11,869 bases of DNA from contig DPLR01000350.1 of NCBI GenBank assembly GCA_003541895.1, positions 1 through 11,869 on the forward strand, given 5' to 3'. The notes under the pieces are model-generated. The model did no database searches, had not been told where the DNA came from, and worked only from the letters and a program-made list of their open reading frames with translations. Made by a program: the position numbers and the translations under genes. Below, in pieces: positions 8,394 to 11,869 of the stretch (position 1 is the stretch's first letter; each line of letters begins with the position of its first letter). Origin of the DNA: Cytophagales bacterium. Lineage in GTDB: Bacteria; Bacteroidota; Bacteroidia; Cytophagales; Cyclobacteriaceae.

Positions 8394-8403
8394 GTAGCTA
8401 CTA
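8394..8403. repeat. Palindrome GTAGCTAC in the TPR gene leader
   Basis: GTAGCTAC (8394-8401) is a perfect 8-bp palindrome. The 8-mer AGCTACTA at 8396-8403 is repeated at 8457-8464 inside the promoter-overlapping inverted repeat. It lies in the predicted 5' untranslated leader if translation starts at 8353. Confidence 0.35.
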
Positions 8404-8453
8404 GTTTAAAAAATAAATCCATGCAAAAAATTTGGCTCAGCACAGCATGGACT

Positions 8454-8484
8454 CAAAGCTACTAAGAGTAGCTCAATTAACAAA
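8454..8484 (-). promoter_or_regulatory. Bacteroidota-type promoter of the TPR/barrel operon
   Basis: On the minus strand, TTTG (8484-8481), a 19-nt spacer and TAGCTTTG (8461-8454) match the Bacteroidota housekeeping promoter (TTTG near -33, TAnnTTTG near -7). Transcription would start near 8450, giving a leader of about 97 nt to the ATG at 8353. It would sit only a few bases from the GTG at 8443, which argues against that start. Confidence 0.55.
8457..8473. promoter_or_regulatory. Inverted repeat overlapping the promoter, possible operator
   Basis: AGCTAC-TAAGA-GTAGCT is a perfect 6-bp inverted repeat with a 5-nt spacer. It covers half of the -7 element and part of the promoter spacer, a position where a bound dimer would block RNA polymerase. 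It could also form a small hairpin, but it lies upstream of the predicted transcription start. Confidence 0.35.
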
Positions 8485-8568
8485 CAAAAAGTTCTGTTGC
8501 TCAAACGCTGGACTCTTAACTGAATGAGTCTTTTGTAAAATTAGGTACTCGAAATCGATCGTATAACT

Positions 8569-9048
8569 TTATTCTCCCATCTTAAATATCCTAGTGTAGT
8601 CACCAAATTCCGTTCCTCTTAAATTCTGCTCGATGACATTTTTGGCAATCGTGAAATCAGCAACAACACATCCGACTTCCATTGTTCCACTTCCGATACT
8701 TCCACCATCAGTATGTCCAAGTCCTGTCCATCCTAATAACTCGTCCATCCTATCCTCGAGTCTGTGCCTTTTTTCAAGATCTTCTTCCGTCCCAAATCCG
8801 TCTACCTTGTATTCTATTTCTAAGAATGAGGCTTTGTCTTCATCTAATTCCGCGAAACCTTCATTTAATTTCTCATCAATTTCACGTTGAACAATTTTTT
8901 TTACATTGGAAAACACCCCATCGCTAATTTCTTTTGCTTGCCCCCTATCTCCAGCTACTCCCCAATGAACAATCGCACTCTTTTCGTTAGTCTCCCACGT
9001 TTCCCAATAGTGTAGTTGGTTGTTTAAAGTCTTATAAAGTTTAACCAT
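8569..9048 (-). CDS. WGR-like domain protein of unknown function
   Basis: A 159-residue, probably cytoplasmic protein with no signal peptide or membrane helix. Residues 1-66 resemble a WGR domain: HYWETWE (13-19), HWG (28-30), then GDRGQAKE (33-40) and a helix ending in NEGF (62-65). WGR domains occur in PARPs and in many small bacterial proteins and can bind nucleic acid, but the function of the bacterial stand-alone forms is largely unknown. The second half (about 75-159) has a charged helix and a Gly-rich motif (GLGHTDGGSIGSGTMEV, 109-125), followed by a strand-helix-strand tail; I do not recognise this domain. The gene appears transcriptionally alone: a likely terminator precedes it and the next operon has its own promoter. 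The ATG at 9048 has no Shine-Dalgarno. Confidence 0.7.
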   Translation of the reverse strand: MVKLYKTLNNQLHYWETWETNEKSAIVHWGVAGDRGQAKEISDGVFSNVKKIVQREIDEKLNEGFAELDEDKASFLEIEYKVDGFGTEEDLEKRHRLEDRMDELLGWTGLGHTDGGSIGSGTMEVGCVVADFTIAKNVIEQNLRGTEFGDYTRIFKMGE

Positions 9049-9103
9049 TTGTTATTAAAGTTTACGCTTGATTCATGTGCTACAAGATAATGGTTCACCA
9101 CTC

Positions 9104-9128
9104 AAAAAAAACTAAAGTAAAATCTAGT
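9104..9128 (-). terminator. Likely terminator of the TerB-like/rhomboid/holA operon
   Basis: On the minus strand, ACTAGA-TTTTAC-TTTAGT forms a 6-bp stem (one G-U pair) with a 6-nt loop. The distal arm runs directly into a tract of eight T. It starts 22 nt after the holA stop codon. The stem is AT-rich and weak, but the position and T-tract are right. Confidence 0.45.
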
Positions 9129-9149
9129 TCAATTTGTGAAAAGCATCTC

Positions 9150-10172
9150 TCAAACCATCAACCCAAAAATCAATTCTTTCATGATCTGCCCTTCAGATTC
9201 GCTTCCAGAGTTTACGCCTTTCAATTTGAGATCGGCTTGGCGCAGCAGTGAAATATTTTGAAGCGTTTTATCATGAGAATATCGCTGCAAGGCGTTGACA
9301 TAATCTTTTGCAACGTACGGATTGATTTTCAATGCAGCGGTAAGTCCGCTGGAAGAGCGATCGCCCACACTGTGTGCTGCCAAAAGTTTGCTGAAGAACG
9401 AATACAAAAAAGCGACCAATGGTATAGCCGGATTTTTCTTAGGGTTCGCCTCAAAGTAATTTGAAATCTTGGCAGCCAGTAACCAGTCTTTGTTGATCAG
9501 TGCGCGCTGCAATTCAAAAATATTATACTCGCGGCTGATGCCCACTTTGGCCATCACTTCGTTGGCATCGATTGGGTCTTTAGAGTTGTGATCGATCAAC
9601 ACTTTGTTGATTTCGTTGGCCAACCGATTCAAATCATTACCCACATATTCTGCGAGTAGCTGAGCAGCCTTATCTTCAATTGACAAATTCTTTTCAGCAA
9701 CGTACCCATGAACAAATTCGACCAACTGATTGTCGTAAGGTTTCTTGAAAGTGGCTGACACCGCCAATTGCTCTGCTTTTTTTCCGAGCTCTCTGCGCTT
9801 GTCAAGTGTTTTATGTTTATGGCACAGCACGAGCACCGTTGTGGGTGAAGGCCGATTCAAATAATCGAGCAAAAGCTTAGATCCGTTTTCCTTGTTGAGA
9901 TCGGTAATGTCCTGGGCTTCGCGCACAATCACCACTTGCCGTTCGGCCATCATCGGGAACCTCCGCGCGTGTGTGAGTATCGTGGCCATCGTTGCATCTT
10001 TGCCATAGACAATAACCTGATTAAATCCTTTCTCGGCACCGCTCAATGCATTGGCTTCAATGTAATCCGAAATCAAATCGATGTAATAGGTTTCTTCACC
10101 TTGCAGCAGATAAACCGGATCAAACTTTTTAGCTTTGAGCTTATCGAGAATTTTTTTGGCCGCGCTATCCAT
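9150..10172 (-). CDS. holA: DNA polymerase III subunit delta
   Basis: A 340-residue cytoplasmic subunit of the clamp-loader complex. By family knowledge, delta opens the beta sliding clamp so it can be loaded on primed DNA. The sequence follows the family from end to end: FDPVYLLQGEETYYID at the N-terminus (17-32), RRFPMMAERQVVIVREAQ (70-87, the region preceding the clamp-contacting segment), the GNDLNRLANEINKV helix (178-191), REYNIFELQRAL (214-225), and a helical C-terminal collar domain. No Walker A motif is present, as expected for delta, which does not hydrolyse ATP. Length is normal. The start overlaps the end of the rhomboid gene by 8 nt, indicating coupled translation. It is the last gene of its operon, followed by a likely terminator. 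Confidence 0.95.
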   Translation of the reverse strand: MDSAAKKILDKLKAKKFDPVYLLQGEETYYIDLISDYIEANALSGAEKGFNQVIVYGKDATMATILTHARRFPMMAERQVVIVREAQDITDLNKENGSKLLLDYLNRPSPTTVLVLCHKHKTLDKRRELGKKAEQLAVSATFKKPYDNQLVEFVHGYVAEKNLSIEDKAAQLLAEYVGNDLNRLANEINKVLIDHNSKDPIDANEVMAKVGISREYNIFELQRALINKDWLLAAKISNYFEANPKKNPAIPLVAFLYSFFSKLLAAHSVGDRSSSGLTAALKINPYVAKDYVNALQRYSHDKTLQNISLLRQADLKLKGVNSGSESEGQIMKELIFGLMV

Positions 10173-10743
10173 TCCTGATCCGTTTTTTATTCGCCAAAGT
10201 AAATGCAGATACGGCTCCCGTCAAAGCACCAAACAAGTGTGCCTCCCACGAAACACGCGGGTCTGTAGGGAATACTCCGTACAAAAAGGCACTTCCGTAA
10301 ACCAAAATAATGATCAGTGAAATAACAAGGGATAAAAAATCTTGCCGAAGCAAGCCAAATAAAATCAAGAAAGAAGCAATTCCATAAATCAATCCACTCG
10401 CCCCGATGTGATAAGACGCACGCGGGCTGAACAACCAGATCAAAATATTAGTAATGAAATAACAGTTGAAAAAAACGGTGCCACCAATGCGGTCGTAAAA
10501 AAAGTAGAGAAGCGTTCCTAAAAAAAGAAGCGGAAAAGTATTTGAAATTAAATGACCGAGATTACCGTGAATCATTGGCGCAAAGAAAATTCCTAATAGA
10601 CCATGAAACGTGCGAGGGAAAATTCCGAGGTATCCTAAATCAACGCCTAAATAAAATTCGATAGTGAACGACAACCACATGAGGAACACTAGACGGAAAG
10701 GAACTACAGAACTTCCGAAAATTTGATTTTCGTGTGATGCCAT
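10165..10743 (-). CDS. Rhomboid-family intramembrane serine protease
   Basis: A 192-residue polytopic inner-membrane protein with about six predicted transmembrane helices. The rhomboid catalytic dyad is present: Ser116 in GASG (114-117) and His169 in SWEAHLFGAL (165-174). The HGNLGHLISN segment (59-68) supplies the conserved His64-x3-Asn68 that in GlpG helps form the oxyanion hole. By family knowledge it cleaves substrates within or next to their membrane helices; the substrate here is unknown. Length suits a minimal GlpG-type core without an added cytoplasmic domain. Its ATG shares one base with the stop of the TerB-like gene (TGATG), and its end overlaps holA by 8 nt, so all three should be translated together. 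All catalytic residues are intact, so it is probably active. Confidence 0.94.
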   Translation of the reverse strand: MASHENQIFGSSVVPFRLVFLMWLSFTIEFYLGVDLGYLGIFPRTFHGLLGIFFAPMIHGNLGHLISNTFPLLFLGTLLYFFYDRIGGTVFFNCYFITNILIWLFSPRASYHIGASGLIYGIASFLILFGLLRQDFLSLVISLIIILVYGSAFLYGVFPTDPRVSWEAHLFGALTGAVSAFTLANKKRIRNG

Positions 10744-11204
10744 CAGTGGGCAGGCTCCTTGATCATCGGCAGGTTTACGTACATCGCTTCGGCAGCACCA
10801 ACGGCATTCATGCCCAGCAAGCCACCGGAAGATTTTGCTATTTTCATCGCGAGATCGCGTAAGCTCTTATAAAAATTAGATGCAAATGCGGAGTCAATCT
10901 TGGGCAGAATCGAATTAAGCTTCATCAATTCAACTACAATAACGGCATTTCGCTGAGTAACCTCAGTAGGGTAACTCCCCAATACTATTTTCAATTTGTC
11001 TTCGAAGTCCTCTCCTATTTCTCGATAAAGATCCGTAAGCCCATCAGACGAGTTTTGTTTTTTTCGAGCCTGCGCCATGGCTTCTTTGATTTCACTGCGA
11101 TCAATCGTACCATCGGCACCCGCAATAAGAATCGCCACCAGAATAGGTGCTTTGAGCATAAATTCCTGCTCTTCAGAAGATAATCGATTAAGCTGAGGAA
11201 TCAT
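10743..11204 (-). CDS. TerB-like small helical protein
   Basis: A 153-residue protein with no signal peptide. It appears mostly helical, with a moderately hydrophobic second helix (KAPILVAILIAGADG, 18-32) followed by the acidic turn ADGTIDRSE (30-38). This turn resembles the metal-binding-type Asp/Glu pattern of the TerB (tellurite-resistance B-like) superfamily. The remainder has a helix around DKLKIVLGSYP, a long helix near NAVIVVELMKLNSILPKID, and a Gly-rich C-terminal segment. TerB-like folds occur in tellurium/stress modules and in many unrelated proteins, so no role in resistance should be read from this alone. It is the first gene of the operon with the rhomboid protease and holA; the stop and the rhomboid ATG overlap as TGATG. 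No convincing promoter is seen in the 98-nt divergent gap upstream. Confidence 0.68.
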   Translation of the reverse strand: MIPQLNRLSSEEQEFMLKAPILVAILIAGADGTIDRSEIKEAMAQARKKQNSSDGLTDLYREIGEDFEDKLKIVLGSYPTEVTQRNAVIVVELMKLNSILPKIDSAFASNFYKSLRDLAMKIAKSSGGLLGMNAVGAAEAMYVNLPMIKEPAH

Positions 11205-11302
11205 CGTTGAAAAAATTAAAGTCTGTAAAAGTCAATTATTTATATTAATTTTTAAAACTTTAAGTTCGAAAAATGTAACCTATTCATAAGCTAACCTTAC
11301 CC

Positions 11303-11869
11303 ATGTACGAAAAGGACCCAGTTAAGATTTTTGTCGTTGAAGACGACCCAGCCTATACCAAATTTTTGCGATACGTTTTAAGCCTCGATCCCGATTTTGA
11401 AGTGGAATTTTTCACTACCGGCAAAGGCTGCATTGACGCACTTCATAAAAAACCTTTTGTAATCACGCTTGATTACACCCTACCCGATCTGTCAGGCGAA
11501 AAAGTATTAAGGGCTATCCGCGAGTTTGACCCTGATATGAGCGTGATCATTATTTCAGCTCAAGAAAAAATCGGAACGGCTGTTGAATTGCTAAAACTGG
11601 GAGCTTTTGATTATATCGCCAAAGACGAGGAAGCAAAGGATCGGATATTGAACGCAATAAAAAATGCACGAAACAAAACCTCATTGATCCGAGAGATCGA
11701 CCGGCTCAAGGAAGAAATCACTGCAAAATACGAATTTGAAAAGAGTATCGTGGGCAATATCCCAGCTATAAAAAATTTATTTGGCTTGCTGGAAAAAGCG
11801 GTGAAAACACAAATCACGGTTTCCATCTTAGGCGAAACCGCAACCAGAATAGAATTCGTCGGGAAGCAA
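11303..11869 (+). CDS. NtrC-type (sigma-54) response regulator, 3'-truncated
   Basis: The first 189 residues of a response regulator; the frame is still open at the window end. The receiver domain (about 8-122) is complete: acidic pair Asp14-Asp15, phospho-acceptor Asp57 in LDYTLPD, Ser85 at the switch position, and Lys107 in YIAKDE. A coiled-coil linker follows (about 124-147, SLIREIDRLKEEI), then the start of an AAA+ sigma-54 interaction domain (SIVGNIPAIKNLF at 148-160, then VSILGET at 173-179). By family knowledge, phosphorylation triggers oligomerisation and ATP-driven activation of sigma-54 promoters. The Walker A that should read GETGTGKE reads GETATRIE, and the last bases look one short for the usual continuation, probably sequence error at the contig edge. 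No sensor kinase is in the window. The ATG at 11303 has no Shine-Dalgarno and is divergent from the TerB-like gene. Confidence 0.88.
   Translation, partial: MYEKDPVKIFVVEDDPAYTKFLRYVLSLDPDFEVEFFTTGKGCIDALHKKPFVITLDYTLPDLSGEKVLRAIREFDPDMSVIIISAQEKIGTAVELLKLGAFDYIAKDEEAKDRILNAIKNARNKTSLIREIDRLKEEITAKYEFEKSIVGNIPAIKNLFGLLEKAVKTQITVSILGETATRIEFVGKQ

Noticed and set aside
8501..8540. GACTC-N10-GAGTC followed by TTTT as a terminator on the plus strand
   Set aside because: Only 5 bp of stem with a 10-nt loop and a short T run, and no plus-strand gene upstream that would use it.
8633..8927. Two plus-strand open frames of 81-85 codons opposite the WGR-like gene
   Set aside because: They are antisense to a coherent protein; the Ser/Pro-rich products are typical of shadow frames.
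11205..11302. Promoters for the divergent TerB-like and response regulator genes
   Set aside because: The gap is very AT-rich and gives only mismatched TAnnTTTG candidates (such as TAAGTTCG on plus and TACATTTT on minus) without a TTTG at the right spacing.

Overview
The window looks like chromosomal DNA of a Bacteroidota bacterium, most likely of the Cytophagales type. It is moderately AT-rich and most starts lack a Shine-Dalgarno. One upstream region carries a good match to the Bacteroidota promoter (TTTG, 19 nt, TAnnTTTG). The protein set also fits: a very long periplasmic TPR protein paired with an outer-membrane barrel, a SPOR protein, a TonB with an acidic/lysine-rich linker, a Bacteroidota-style rhomboid and a NtrC-like response regulator. 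I saw no RNA genes, insertion sequences or CRISPR arrays. No stretch over 300 bases lacks a gene.

Layout. (1) 1-707, plus strand: the 3' part of a short-chain dehydrogenase, convergent with the next gene. The two stop codons overlap inside a small hairpin. (2) 704-3401, minus strand: an envelope operon read as SPOR protein, then TonB-type energy transducer, then Omp85-type barrel, with gaps of 15 and 25 nt. (3) 3523-8353, minus strand: a two-gene unit, a ~1030-residue exported TPR protein whose end overlaps by 14 nt the start of a 582-residue plug-less beta-barrel. It has its own predicted promoter at 8454-8484, overlapped by an inverted repeat that could be an operator. (4) 8569-9048, minus strand: a stand-alone small protein with a WGR-like N-terminus and an unrecognised C-terminal module. 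(5) 9150-11204, minus strand: a tight housekeeping operon of a TerB-like protein, a rhomboid protease and DNA polymerase III delta (holA), ending in a hairpin plus T-tract. (6) 11303-11869, plus strand: the 5' part of a NtrC-type response regulator, cut by the window end.

How the genes may work together. Units 2 and 3 together encode five envelope proteins covering every layer: two outer-membrane barrels, a periplasmic TPR scaffold, a peptidoglycan-binding SPOR protein and an inner-membrane TonB. This suggests, as inference only, a trans-envelope assembly driven by proton-motive force. No ExbB/ExbD (TolQ/TolR) motor genes are in the window, so the motor would have to be encoded elsewhere. The main quality concern is the last ~35 bases, where the Walker A motif of the response regulator is degraded in a way that looks more like poor sequence at a contig edge than biology.
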